DNA of 64,000 nt from CAWATZ01 sp963784995 (GTDB taxonomy: Bacteria; Planctomycetota; Planctomycetia; Gemmatales; Gemmataceae): contig CAWATZ010000002.1 of the NCBI GenBank assembly GCA_963784995.1, positions 1,426,001 to 1,490,000 of the forward strand. The letters are read 5' to 3'. Shown here in pieces: positions 35,018 to 43,057 of the stretch (the stretch's first letter is position 1; each line of letters opens with the position of its first letter). Under the pieces are notes generated by a model that ran no database searches, was not told the origin of the DNA, and saw only the letters and a list, made by a program, of their open reading frames with translations. The position numbers and the translations under genes were made by a program.

Positions 35018-36019
35018 TCACAGCGGCTGCGGCACCACCGCCCGTGGGTTGGTCAGCAAGTGCAGGTTGACCGGGTTGCGGACCGGGTCGCCCTGGATCA
35101 TCCGGCGAGCCTCGATGGCCCCCTTGGTCCGCATCTCCTGGAAGCCCTCGACGGAGTAGAACGCGACGTGCGGCGTCAGCAACACGCGCGGGTGTCGGCG
35201 AATGCCCTCGTCGTCGAGCGGCTCCCGTTCGACCACGTCCAGGGAAGCGTGCGCGATCTGTCCCGAGTCGAGCGCCTGACGCAACGCAACCAGATCGATG
35301 CAGCCGCCGCGAGCGGTGTTGACGACGTAGGCTCCCTTTGGCAGCAGGGCCAGGGTGCGAGCATTGAGGATGTGATGCGTCTCCGCCGTCAGTGGGCAGT
35401 GCAAGCTGACGAAGTGGCACTGCGGCAGCAGTTCCTCCAACCGGGAACAGCGCTCGACGCCGAGGGCCTTCTCAATCCCATCCGGCTTGTACGGATCGCA
35501 GATCACCACACGCAGGCCGAGCGCCTTCGCGCGCAGGACCATCGCCGAGCCGATCCGGCCGCAGCCGATGATGCCGAGCGTCCGGCCGCGCAGGCGCGGC
35601 GCCCCGAAGATGCTCTCGACCCACCACTTGCCCGAGCGGATGTCCTGGTCGCAGGGGAGCAGTCGCCGGGCGCCGGCCAGGAGCATCATCAGAGCATGGT
35701 CGGCCACCTCCTCGGTGCCGTAGTCGGGGACGTTGCAGACCACGATGCCGCGCCGGCCCGCCGCGGTAATGTCGATGTTGTCGAAGCCGACGCCACAGCG
35801 GATGATCCCCTTGCAGCGGGGCATCTGTCCGATGCAGCGCTCCGTGAGCCGGATGTCGTGAAAGACCAGCAGCACGTCGGCCTGGGGGGCGTGGCGGACC
35901 ACGTCGGCCTCGTCGGTGGTTTGCAGCACCTTGAGGTCGGCGACGGCATCGAGGATCGGACGCTCGACGCCGGCTTCGGCCAGGTGGTCGGTGACGACAA
36001 TCAGGGGACGGTTGCTCAT
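35018..36019 (-). CDS. D-isomer-specific 2-hydroxyacid dehydrogenase (C-terminal-binding-protein-like)
   Basis: This is a 333-residue NAD-dependent dehydrogenase. Substrate domain: 'IIRCGVGFDNIDITAAGRRG' and 'VCNVPDYGTEEVADHALMML'. Rossmann domain: 'RGRTLGIIGCGRIGSAMVLR' (G-x-G-x-x-G). Catalytic residues: Arg in 'VNTARGGCIDLVALRQAL', Glu in 'LDVVEREPL', His in 'LLTPHVAFYSVEGFQEM'. It interconverts 2-hydroxy and 2-oxo acids. 'VPDYGTEEVADHA' is typical of the CtBP-like branch. AAGGAAACC precedes the ATG. The substrate is unknown; the SDR-E1-E2 operon 1 kb away also concerns 2-oxo acids, but no operon link exists. Confidence 0.92.
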   Translation of the reverse strand: MSNRPLIVVTDHLAEAGVERPILDAVADLKVLQTTDEADVVRHAPQADVLLVFHDIRLTERCIGQMPRCKGIIRCGVGFDNIDITAAGRRGIVVCNVPDYGTEEVADHALMMLLAGARRLLPCDQDIRSGKWWVESIFGAPRLRGRTLGIIGCGRIGSAMVLRAKALGLRVVICDPYKPDGIEKALGVERCSRLEELLPQCHFVSLHCPLTAETHHILNARTLALLPKGAYVVNTARGGCIDLVALRQALDSGQIAHASLDVVEREPLDDEGIRRHPRVLLTPHVAFYSVEGFQEMRTKGAIEARRMIQGDPVRNPVNLHLLTNPRAVVPQPL

Positions 36020-36886
36020 CCGGCGGGGTTTCCTTGCGGCGGTGGGTAAAGCGAGCGGCCGGCTGCCGAGCTACTGACCTCCAGGTAAGCGAACGATTCG
36101 GCGCTCGAGCAAGTTCGCGGAGTTCTCCGCGTGTCGGGCACAAACCTTCCACGGCGTAACGCCGCAGCATCGCTACCTCCGTGCAGCCGGCCGCTCTCCT
36201 GGCTGTTTTACGCCCGGGGAATGGGTCGGGCAAGGGATAGCTCTGTCGGCTTTTCAGGCGCCCTGTCCAGAAACCCGGCGCTCGCTGGCTGACCATGCCG
36301 GGACAGGCTGGTTGCATGCCAATTCGTAACTGCCATCCCACCAATCACTTGCGAATAATCTCCGAATAACTGACACGTTTGGCACGGCGGCTGCTTTTAA
36401 CAATGTCGCCCTCACCACGGCAAAGGAGTCAACAGGGTTCGGAGTCGCCTTCGCCCTCGCCCTTTCGCTCACGCCCAGGACCGAGGCCGGTTGACTCCTT
36501 TGTCGTTTCGCCCATCGCCTTCGCCCCATCGCCTTCGCCCTTGTGTTTCCCGGGGGCCCACCCGGGGCGGATTGAAACGATTGAAACCATCCGGCTTCGC
36601 CTGAAACCTCCGGGAACTTGTTCCCGGAGGTGTTCTTTTTTCCGCCGGAACACCACAGAGGGCATTCCCTACCAGGCCAACGCTCCACCAGCCAGGATGA
36701 CTCTGCCCTGGCGTTCTGCACGGAGCGTACTTGCACGTACCCTTTGCCGTTATTACATTAAGAGGAGATCCCACGGAGAAGGTGTCGAAGCTGATTCTTG
36801 AGGAGATGCAACGCGCGCCCCAGAGCAGAACCAGCGCGCCGTGGAACTCCAGCGCCGCCCGAAGCTACCTCGAGGAGCCCTGCCAC
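36020..36886. other. Long intergenic region with inverted repeat and orphan terminator
   Basis: There are 867 bases without a convincing gene. Open frames on both strands show no domain-like sequence. Visible structure: a 13-bp inverted repeat (CAAAGGAGTCAAC at 36420-36432, GTTGACTCCTTTG at 36489-36501), pyrimidine-rich CGCCTTCGCCC repeats between and after it, a doubled ATTGAAAC around 36571, and a clear plus-strand intrinsic terminator at 36606-36641. Part of it may be transcribed as a non-coding RNA. Confidence 0.55.
36606..36641 (+). terminator. Rho-independent terminator with no upstream gene
   Basis: The perfect 11-bp hairpin ACCTCCGGGAA/TTCCCGGAGGT with a 4-base loop is followed by GTTC and a run of six T. 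No plus-strand coding gene lies within the preceding 1.6 kb, so the terminated transcript is unidentified. Confidence 0.75.
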
Positions 36887-37414
36887 ATGCCCATGCCGTC
36901 CCTGGTCTCGCCGTTCCGGCAGCTGGCTGTCCTGTCGGTCACCGTGCTCGTCGTGGCCATCCCGTTCTGGTTCTGGCTGGGCGGTCCTTGTCGCGCGCTG
37001 TTCCCCTGGGACGTCTGGCAGGAGATCGAGGAGGGCGACCAGGCCCTGGAACGGATGCAAACGGTCCGGCACTGGCGCATCACCGCCAAGGTTCACATCC
37101 GAGGCGAACTGCTGCAAGGCCGGATCGAGTTGCGGCAGGCCCTGGCGCTCATTCGCTGGTGCAATCAAAAGCCGGACGGCTACCCTCTCTTCTGTCCCGT
37201 GGGCACGCCCCTGGACCGCTGGGCCTGCCAGGAACTGCTCTGGGGGTGTGAAACCACGCCCGCGGACTCGCCACCGGCCGTCCTGGACCGCGCCCAGCTT
37301 GTCATGGCCCAGCTGCGCCTGCTGCTCGCTTCTTCCGAGACCCTGGTGTTGCCCGAGCCACCCGAACTGCCGGGGATGCCGCCCTGTCCCCCCTGTGCGC
37401 CTCTGCTGGAATAG
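36887..37414 (+). CDS. Single-pass membrane protein, function unknown
   Basis: This 175-residue product starts at the ATG at 36887 (GAGGAG 9 bases upstream). The open frame begins at 36731, but the first 52 codons look non-coding. One transmembrane helix ('RQLAVLSVTVLVVAIPFWFW') is followed by an extracytoplasmic helical region ('WQEIEEGDQALERMQTVRHW') with several cysteines (Cys-Pro, Cys-Gln, Cys-Glu) and a proline-rich tail. No family is recognised. It lies 56 bases upstream of the SDR gene in the same direction; whether it belongs to that operon is uncertain. Confidence 0.55.
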   Translation: MPMPSLVSPFRQLAVLSVTVLVVAIPFWFWLGGPCRALFPWDVWQEIEEGDQALERMQTVRHWRITAKVHIRGELLQGRIELRQALALIRWCNQKPDGYPLFCPVGTPLDRWACQELLWGCETTPADSPPAVLDRAQLVMAQLRLLLASSETLVLPEPPELPGMPPCPPCAPLLE

Positions 37415-37470
37415 TTCTCCGTTCCGGCGAGCCCGGAGGCGTAACGGAGAACTGAGAACGATGGGATGCC

Positions 37471-38277
37471 ATGTCCAGTAACCTGTTCGATCTTCAGGGC
37501 CGGGTCGCTCTCGTTTCGGGGGCGGCCCAGGGGCTTGGCCGCGCCATGGCACAGGCGCTGGCCGAGTACGGGGCGGACCTCCTTCTGGCCGATCGCAACA
37601 CGGCGGGCTTGCAGAAAACGGCCGAGCAGATCAGCCGGCTGGGACGCAAGGCGGTGCCGGTCACCTGCGACGTGTCCGAGCCGGTGCAGATCCGGGCGCT
37701 GTTCGCCGAGCTGGACCGGGTCTTTGGCCGGATCGACTTCCTGGGCAACGTGGCCGGCGACGCCCTCCTGGGCCGGCCGGAAGAGATCGCGCTGGAGGCC
37801 GTCGAGCAGACCTGGCGCAACCTGGTCCTGGGCCGGTTCTGCTGCTGCCAGGAGGCCGGCCGGCGCATGCTCCAGGCCGGCCGGGGCAGCATCGTCAACA
37901 TCGGCTCGCTGGCCAGCATCACGGCACTGGGGCGCGGCCACGTGGCATACAGCATGGCGATGGGAGCCGTGGTCCAGATGACCCGGGAACTGAGCACGGA
38001 ATGGAGTGGCCGGGGGGTGCGCGTCAACGCCATCCTGCCGGCCCAGGTGGTCAATCCGGGGCTGGAAGCGCGGATGGCCGCGGACCCGTCGTTGCGGGCG
38101 AAGTTCCTCAGCGGCATCCCCATTGGCCGGTTCGGCCAGCCGGACGACATCAAGGGGCTGGCGGTGTTCCTGGCCTCGGATGCGTCGGCGTGGATCACCG
38201 GGGCGCTGATCCCGATGGATGGCGGCAACCTGGCCCTGAACGCGGGCGGCTCAATTCCGGACAGGGTGACACGGTGA
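37471..38277 (+). CDS. SDR-family oxidoreductase lacking the catalytic lysine
   Basis: This 268-residue short-chain dehydrogenase/reductase has the cofactor motif 'VSGAAQGLGRAMAQAL' (T/S-G-x-x-x-G-x-G), N-V-A-G at 93-96, Ser146 in 'SIVNIGSLAS' and Tyr160. However, the Y-x-x-x-K motif reads Y-S-M-A-M, so position 164 is Met instead of Lys. The C-terminal 'RGVRVNAILPAQVVNPGLEA' and 'IPIGRFGQPDDIKGLAVFLA' are standard. Its stop overlaps the GTG of the E1 gene (GTGA), so it is translationally coupled to the dehydrogenase complex. Without the lysine it may be inactive, altered in chemistry, or structural. Confidence 0.9.
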   Translation: MSSNLFDLQGRVALVSGAAQGLGRAMAQALAEYGADLLLADRNTAGLQKTAEQISRLGRKAVPVTCDVSEPVQIRALFAELDRVFGRIDFLGNVAGDALLGRPEEIALEAVEQTWRNLVLGRFCCCQEAGRRMLQAGRGSIVNIGSLASITALGRGHVAYSMAMGAVVQMTRELSTEWSGRGVRVNAILPAQVVNPGLEARMAADPSLRAKFLSGIPIGRFGQPDDIKGLAVFLASDASAWITGALIPMDGGNLALNAGGSIPDRVTR

Positions 38278-39569
38278 CGCAACTCCAGACCAGGCCAGGG
38301 CAGACCCTGCTGCTTCAGTTCTATCGCCAGATGGTGCTGATCCGCCAGTGCGAGGAGCAGCTGGCGCGCTCGCATCAGCGCGGCCTGATTCACGGCGCCT
38401 GTCACACTTACGTCGGCCAGGAGGCCATCGCCGTGGGCGTCTGCGCTCAGCTCCGCCCGGAGGACGTGGTCTTCAGCACGCACCGCGGCCACGGGCACGC
38501 CCTGGCCCAGGGCCTGCCGCCGCGCGAGCTGATGGCGGAGCTGTACGGCCGGGCCACCGGCTGTTCGCGCGGCCGGGGCGGCAGCATGCACCTGTTCGCC
38601 CCGGAAATCGGCCTGATGGGCACCAGCGGCATCGTCGGGCCGTGCATCCTCCAGGCGGCCGGGGCGGGATACAGCTTCAAGCTGCTGCGGAGCGGCAACG
38701 TGGCCGTCGCCTTCTTCGGCGACGGGGCGGTCAACAACGGCGCCTTCCACGAAGGCTTGAACCTGGCGGCGATCTGGAAGTTGCCGGTCCTGTTTGTCTG
38801 CGAGAACAACCAGTTCGCCACGGAGGTGCCCTTTCAATACGCCTCCGGCAATCCCAGCGTGGCCAGCCGGGGGGCGGCGTACGGCCTGCCGGGCTGCGAA
38901 GTGGACGGCAACGACGTCGCGGCGATCTCCCGTCTGGCCGGCGAAGCGGTGCGGCGAGCCCGCTCCGGCGGCGGACCGACGCTGCTGGAGTGCAAGACCT
39001 ACCGCACCCGGGCCCATGCCGAGGGGATGGGCGACTTCACCTATCGCACCCGGGAAGAAGTCGAGGAGTGGAAGACGCGCTGTCCCATCAAGGGCCTCCG
39101 GCAACGGCTGCTGGAGGATGACATCGGGGCGTCAATCGCGACCGCTCTGGATGCGATCGACAGGGAGATCGCCACCCTCGTCCAGGAAGCGCACCAGTTC
39201 GCGGAAACAAGCCCCTGGCCCGATCCGGCGACGGCGACAGACCACGTCTACGCCGAACCTGCCGACCCGACAGAATCCGCCATCCCGGTCCGGAGAAGGC
39301 TCCCAGCGCGAACTGACCTTCATGCAGGCCACTCTCGAAGTCCTGTCCGAGGAAATGGCGCGCAATCCCAAGATCTTCGTTCTGGGCGAAGGCATCGGCA
39401 AACGCGGCGGCAATTTCAAGACGACCGCCGGGCTGTACGACCGGTTCGGACCGGAACGGCTCTGCGACACGCCGATCTGCGAGCGCGGTTTCGTGGGGCT
39501 GGCGTGCGGCGCGGCCATGACCGGCACCCGGCCCGTGGTCGATTTCATGTTCGCCGACTTCCTGCTTGA
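38274..39569 (+). CDS. 2-oxo acid dehydrogenase E1 alpha part of a probable E1 alpha/beta fusion, frameshifted near 39287
   Basis: The GTG at 38274 overlaps the SDR stop. 'GACHTYVGQEAIAVGVCAQL', 'FSTHRGHGHALAQGLPPREL' and 'RGGSMHLFAPEIGLMGTSGI' are followed by the thiamine diphosphate motif G149-D-G...N-N ('FGDGAVNNGAFHEGLNLAAI') and 'TYRTRAHAEGMGDFTYRTRE', a complete E1 alpha. After 'YAEPADPTESAIPV' (about 39287) this frame is nonsense, although open to 39569. The next frame reads 'SGEGSQRELTFMQATLEVLS' straight into E1 beta with no stop between them, so the natural product is probably one fused chain. It decarboxylates a branched-chain, pyruvate- or acetoin-like substrate and passes the acyl group to E2. 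Confidence 0.85.
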   Translation: MTQLQTRPGQTLLLQFYRQMVLIRQCEEQLARSHQRGLIHGACHTYVGQEAIAVGVCAQLRPEDVVFSTHRGHGHALAQGLPPRELMAELYGRATGCSRGRGGSMHLFAPEIGLMGTSGIVGPCILQAAGAGYSFKLLRSGNVAVAFFGDGAVNNGAFHEGLNLAAIWKLPVLFVCENNQFATEVPFQYASGNPSVASRGAAYGLPGCEVDGNDVAAISRLAGEAVRRARSGGGPTLLECKTYRTRAHAEGMGDFTYRTREEVEEWKTRCPIKGLRQRLLEDDIGASIATALDAIDREIATLVQEAHQFAETSPWPDPATATDHVYAEPADPTESAIPVRRRLPARTDLHAGHSRSPVRGNGAQSQDLRSGRRHRQTRRQFQDDRRAVRPVRTGTALRHADLRARFRGAGVRRGHDRHPARGRFHVRRLPA

Positions 39570-40282
39570 CGCGGTCGGCGAAGTCCTCAACCAGATCGGC
39601 AAGATGCAGTACATGTCGAGCGGACGAATCCGGATGCCGCTGCTGCTGCGCGGCTGCATCGGCATCGGTCACTCGGCGGCGACGCACCACTCCGGCAACT
39701 ACTATCCGACGTTCGCTCACTTCCCCGGCCTGCGCGTGGTCGTGCCCTCGACGCCGGCCGATGCCGCTGGCCTGCTGCGGCGAGCGCCTCCGCTGTGACG
39801 ATCCGGTCCTCTTCCTGGAGCATCGCGAGCTGCTCGGGACCAAGGGGCTGGTGCCGCGCGGCGACCACGAGATCGATTTCGGCAAGGCCGCCGTGGTGCG
39901 CGAAGGCCGGGACTTGACCGTGGTCGCCCTGGCCTTGATGGTGCGCCGCACCTTGGAGGTCTGCGAGCGTCTGGCCGGTCAGGGCATCTCGGTCGAGGTG
40001 ATTGATCCGCGCACCGTCTCGCCGCTGGACAGCGACACCATCCTGGAATCGGTCCACAAGACGGGCCGGCTGCTGATCGTGGACGAGGCCTTTGCTCCGT
40101 TCGGCCTCGGCGCCGAAGTGGCGGCCCGGGTGATCGACGCGGGCTTCGACGACCTGGACGCCCCGATCCGCCGGCTGCACGGGGCGTTCACGCCGACGCC
40201 TTACAGTCCCACGCTGGAAAAAGCCGTCGTTCCTCAAAGCGAAGACATCGAGCAAGCGATTCGGGCCCTGCTCCAGGAGTGA
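39322..40282 (+). CDS. 2-oxo acid dehydrogenase E1 beta part, frameshifted near 39783
   Basis: From Met at 39322 the frame gives E1 beta: 'ARNPKIFVLGEGIGKRGGNF', 'LCDTPICERGFVGLACGAAM', 'RPVVDFMFADFLLDAVGEVL', 'GCIGIGHSAATHHSGNYYPT' and 'LRVVVPSTPADAAGLLRR'. It ends falsely at 39798. One base off, 'RCDDPVLFLEHRELLGTKGL' continues and runs to the transketolase C-terminal domain ('VEVIDPRTVSPLDSDTILES', 'LLIVDEAFAPFGLGAEVAAR') and the stop at 40282. The indel is an apparent extra C near 39783. It is most likely fused to the E1 alpha part. The E2 gene begins 3 bases after the stop. Confidence 0.85.
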
Positions 40283-40285
40283 CCC

Positions 40286-41476
40286 GTGGCCATTCCCATC
40301 ACTGTACCCCGGCTCGACTGGTCGATGGACGAGGGCACCTTCGTCGAGTGGCTCAAGCACGACGGCGATCCGGTCAAGCTGGGCGACGGTCTGTTCGTGC
40401 TGGAGAGCGACAAGGCGACAGTCACCATCGAGGCCATCGACGCGGGCTTGCTGCGGCTGACACCGGACAGTCCCAAGCTCCGCGACAAGGTCAAGGTCGG
40501 GCAAATCCTCGCCTACCTGGCCGCCGAAGGGGAGCCGGAGAAGCCCTGCCCAAACCCCTCCCCCCAGCCCCCTCCCCGCTTCGGGGAGGGGGAGCGAGGC
40601 AGCGGGCCTCTTGCTCCCCTCCCCGCTTCGGGGAGGGGTTGGGGGAGGGGTTCGGGCGTGGCCATTTCGCCCCGGGCCCGCCGCGTGGCCCGGGAACTGG
40701 GCATCGACTGGTCGGGCTTGCAAGGCAGCGGACGCAATGGCCGCATCCGAGAGCGCGACGTCCGTGCGGCCGCGCCAGCGGAACCTCAGGGCCGGCTCAT
40801 CCCGCACACCACCCATCGCAAGCTCATCGCCGTGCGGATGCTGGCCGGCGTCACCCAGGCAGCCCCGGTGACCCTGACAACGAAGGCCGACGCGACCAAC
40901 CTCGTCGGCTTGCGGAACCAGTTCAAGAGCGCCGCCGGGACTGCGGAGGACGTGCCGGGATATACCGACCTGATCGTGAAGCTGACCGCCGCCGCGCTGG
41001 GACAACATCCGCTGTTGCAGGCTCAGTGGCGCGAGGACGGCCTGTTCGTGCCGCAGCGGATCGACCTCGCCGTCGCGATTGACATCGAGGCGGGCCTGGT
41101 CGCGCCGGTGCTGCGGGACGTGGATCGGCTGACGTTACGGCAGGTGCAGGCCCAGCTGCGAGAGCTGATCGTCCGGGCCCATGCACGCCAGCTGGCCCCC
41201 GAGCAAATGCGGGATGCCACCTTCACGGTCAGCAACCTGGGACTGTTTGGCGTGGATGCGTTCACGCCGATCCTGTCGTTGCCGCAGTGTGCCGTGCTGG
41301 GCATCGGCCGGATCGTGCGTGAACCGGCGGTGATTGAGGACCGGATCGTGCCGCGCGACCAGGTGACGCTCAGCCTGACCTTCGACCATCGCGTGGTGGA
41401 CGGCGCCCCGGCCGGACGCTTTCTCGACACCGTGCGGAGATACCTCGAACAACCGGCTCCGTGGTTGATCCCCTGA
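40286..41476 (+). CDS. Dihydrolipoamide acyltransferase (E2) with a palindromic insertion in its linker
   Basis: This 396-residue protein starts at a GTG with AGGAG upstream. The lipoyl domain (1-78) has the lipoylated Lys43 in 'LESDKATVTIEA'. Residues 88-124 are a proline/glycine/arginine-rich stretch encoded by a 110-bp palindrome. The peripheral subunit-binding domain ('ISPRARRVARELGIDWSGLQ', 'GSGRNGRIRERDV') and the catalytic domain (about 170-396) follow, with 'TLSLTFDHRVVDGAPAGRFL' carrying the D-H-x-x-x-D-G active site. It takes the acyl group from E1 to coenzyme A. No E3 gene is in the operon, so E3 must come from elsewhere. Confidence 0.92.
   Translation: MAIPITVPRLDWSMDEGTFVEWLKHDGDPVKLGDGLFVLESDKATVTIEAIDAGLLRLTPDSPKLRDKVKVGQILAYLAAEGEPEKPCPNPSPQPPPRFGEGERGSGPLAPLPASGRGWGRGSGVAISPRARRVARELGIDWSGLQGSGRNGRIRERDVRAAAPAEPQGRLIPHTTHRKLIAVRMLAGVTQAAPVTLTTKADATNLVGLRNQFKSAAGTAEDVPGYTDLIVKLTAAALGQHPLLQAQWREDGLFVPQRIDLAVAIDIEAGLVAPVLRDVDRLTLRQVQAQLRELIVRAHARQLAPEQMRDATFTVSNLGLFGVDAFTPILSLPQCAVLGIGRIVREPAVIEDRIVPRDQVTLSLTFDHRVVDGAPAGRFLDTVRRYLEQPAPWLIP
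40548..40657. repeat. GC-rich palindrome inserted in the E2 coding sequence
   Basis: The left arm beginning GCCCAAACCCCTCCCCCCAG and the right arm ending GTTGGGGGAGGGGTTCGGGC are near-perfect inverted copies of about 42 bp. Each contains an inner CTCCCCGCTTCGGGGAG hairpin, with about 25 bases between. The element stays in frame and lies exactly in the flexible linker after the lipoyl domain. Confidence 0.85.
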
Positions 41477-41498
41477 TCTGGCCCCAGGCGAGGGAGCC

Positions 41499-42788
41499 AT
41501 GTCCGACCGTGACAGCGCCATCGTTGCTACCCCTACCAGCCGGAGCGGTCCGCCTCGCCTCGATGGCCTGACGCGCAAGGTCGCCTGGCGGCTGATCCCA
41601 TTCCTGTGCGTGCTGTACCTGTTCAACATCCTCGACCGGACGAACGTGGGTTTCGCCCGGCTGACCATGAAGCGAGACCTGGACATCGGCGACAACGCCT
41701 TCAACTGGGGCTATGGCATCTTCTACGTTGGCTACGTGTTGTTCGAGGTGCCGGCCAACCTGCTGCTGCTTCGCATCGGCGCTCGCCGCTGGATCGCCCG
41801 TATCCTGATCAGCTGGGGCCTGGTGTCCTGCGCAACGCTGGCGGTGACCGGACCGTGGAGCTTCTACGCGGCCCGCATTCTGCTTGGCGTTGCCGAGGCC
41901 GGTTTCTTTCCCGGCATCGTCCTGTACTTGACATCCTGGTTCCTGCCCCGGGAGCGGGCGCGGATGATGGCCTTTTTCATGGCCGCGAGCCCGATTGCCG
42001 GTCTCGTGGGCTACCCAGTCTCCGGAGCAATCCTGGACACCCTGCATGGAACCCTGGGATTGAAAGGCTGGCAGTGGCTGTTTCTGCTCGAAGGGCTGCC
42101 CTCGGTGCTGCTCGGTTTCGTGGTGCTGCTGTTCTTGCCCGACGGTCCCCGGCAGGCACGCTGGCTGAGCCCGCAGGAACGTGACTGGCTTGCCGACCGG
42201 ATTCAGCAGGAGGAACAATCCCGTCCGCAGCGTTCGGAGTCCAACCTGCTGCTGGCGCTGATTGATTGGCGGGTCTGGCTGCTGATCGCCATATACTTCA
42301 CGGTCGCGATCGGCTCGAATGCGGGCGGCTCCAACTTCCCCGATCTGCTCAAGGCGCGGTTCGAGGGAGCCAGCTATTTCCAGATCGGTCTGCTCCTGAC
42401 CGTCCCTCAGGGATGTGCGGTGCTCGGCATGACGCTTCTGGGAATCCATTCGGACCGAACGGGAGAGCGGCGCGGGCACCTGGCCTTTTCAGCTATCCTC
42501 GCAGCCTCGGGCTGGGGGCTGTGTGCCGTGGCCCCGACGCCCTGGCTGTTTCTGTCAGGCTACTGTCTGGCCCAAACCGGGATGATGAGCATGCTGCCGA
42601 TCTTCTGGACCCTGCCCAGCTCGTTCCTGAGCGGGGCGGCGGCAGCCGGGGGCATTGCCCTGATTAACTCGGTCGCCAACGTCGGCGGTCTGCTCGGCCC
42701 GCCGCTGTTCGGCTGGCTTGGTTTGCCGGCGATGGCTCTGACGATGTTTGCGGGTGGATTGCTGGCCCTCTGTGTCCGGCACGATTAG
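41499..42788 (+). CDS. MFS transporter, anion:cation symporter (ACS) type
   Basis: This 429-residue permease has about 12 hydrophobic segments. 'LIPFLCVLYLFNILDRTNVG' followed by 'FARLTMKRDL' is the ACS-family TM1 signature. TM2-TM5 carry 'YGIFYVGYVLFEVPANLLLL', 'GVAEAGFFPGIVLYLTSWFL' and 'ARMMAFFMAASPIAGLVGYP'. Such carriers import organic anions (hexuronates, phthalate-like acids, tartrate) with protons. It starts 22 bases after the E2 gene, so it probably supplies the substrate of the SDR-E1-E2 pathway. The substrate cannot be fixed from sequence. The C-terminus is slightly short, and tRNA-Ser follows on the other strand. Confidence 0.92.
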   Translation: MSDRDSAIVATPTSRSGPPRLDGLTRKVAWRLIPFLCVLYLFNILDRTNVGFARLTMKRDLDIGDNAFNWGYGIFYVGYVLFEVPANLLLLRIGARRWIARILISWGLVSCATLAVTGPWSFYAARILLGVAEAGFFPGIVLYLTSWFLPRERARMMAFFMAASPIAGLVGYPVSGAILDTLHGTLGLKGWQWLFLLEGLPSVLLGFVVLLFLPDGPRQARWLSPQERDWLADRIQQEEQSRPQRSESNLLLALIDWRVWLLIAIYFTVAIGSNAGGSNFPDLLKARFEGASYFQIGLLLTVPQGCAVLGMTLLGIHSDRTGERRGHLAFSAILAASGWGLCAVAPTPWLFLSGYCLAQTGMMSMLPIFWTLPSSFLSGAAAAGGIALINSVANVGGLLGPPLFGWLGLPAMALTMFAGGLLALCVRHD

Positions 42789-42808
42789 TCAGGGCTTCCG
42801 GGAAAAAG

Positions 42809-42895
42809 CGGAGGGGGAGGGATTCGAACCCTCGAACATCTTTCGATGTTGTCGGTTTTCAAGACCGATGCAATCGGCCACTCTGCCACCCCTCC
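42809..42895 (-). tRNA. tRNA-Ser (anticodon UGA)
   Basis: This 87-base class II tRNA has the acceptor GGAGGGG paired with CCCCTCC, the anticodon stem TCGGT/ACCGA with loop CTTGAAA (anticodon TGA), the variable arm ACATCGAAAGATGT and the T arm GAGGG-TTCGAAT-CCCTC. The discriminator is G and CCA is not encoded. No integrase is adjacent. Confidence 0.95.
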
Positions 42896-42957
42896 AGCAT
42901 TGCCGTCCCACCTACACTAAACAACGTGGACCTGAACCGCAAGAGAACAGCCGGCTG

Positions 42958-43044
42958 CCGAGCCGCGCACGCAGCGCAGCGGAGTAAGCGGCCTGGCGTA
43001 CTCCCGGAGGCCGCTTACTCCGCTGCGCTGCGTGCGCGGCTCGG
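42958..43044. repeat. Long palindrome, GCCGAGCCGCGCACGC-core family, copy 2
   Basis: Perfect arms of about 36 bp (42958-42993 and 43009-43044) surround a 15-base loop, between tRNA-Ser and the stop of the gene at 43058. It shares the 35-base core with 32938-33032; only the loop and the outermost bases differ. Confidence 0.92.
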
Positions 43045-43057
43045 TTGTTGTGGGCCA

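Noticed and set aside
36560..36590. ATTGAAAC twice, resembling the 3' end of many CRISPR repeats
   Set aside because: The two copies are only about 10 bases apart and there is no 28-37 base repeat with regular spacers, and no cas gene in the window.
42809..43044. Integration site at tRNA-Ser
   Set aside because: A palindrome lies beside the tRNA, but there is no integrase, direct repeat of the tRNA end or foreign gene content nearby.
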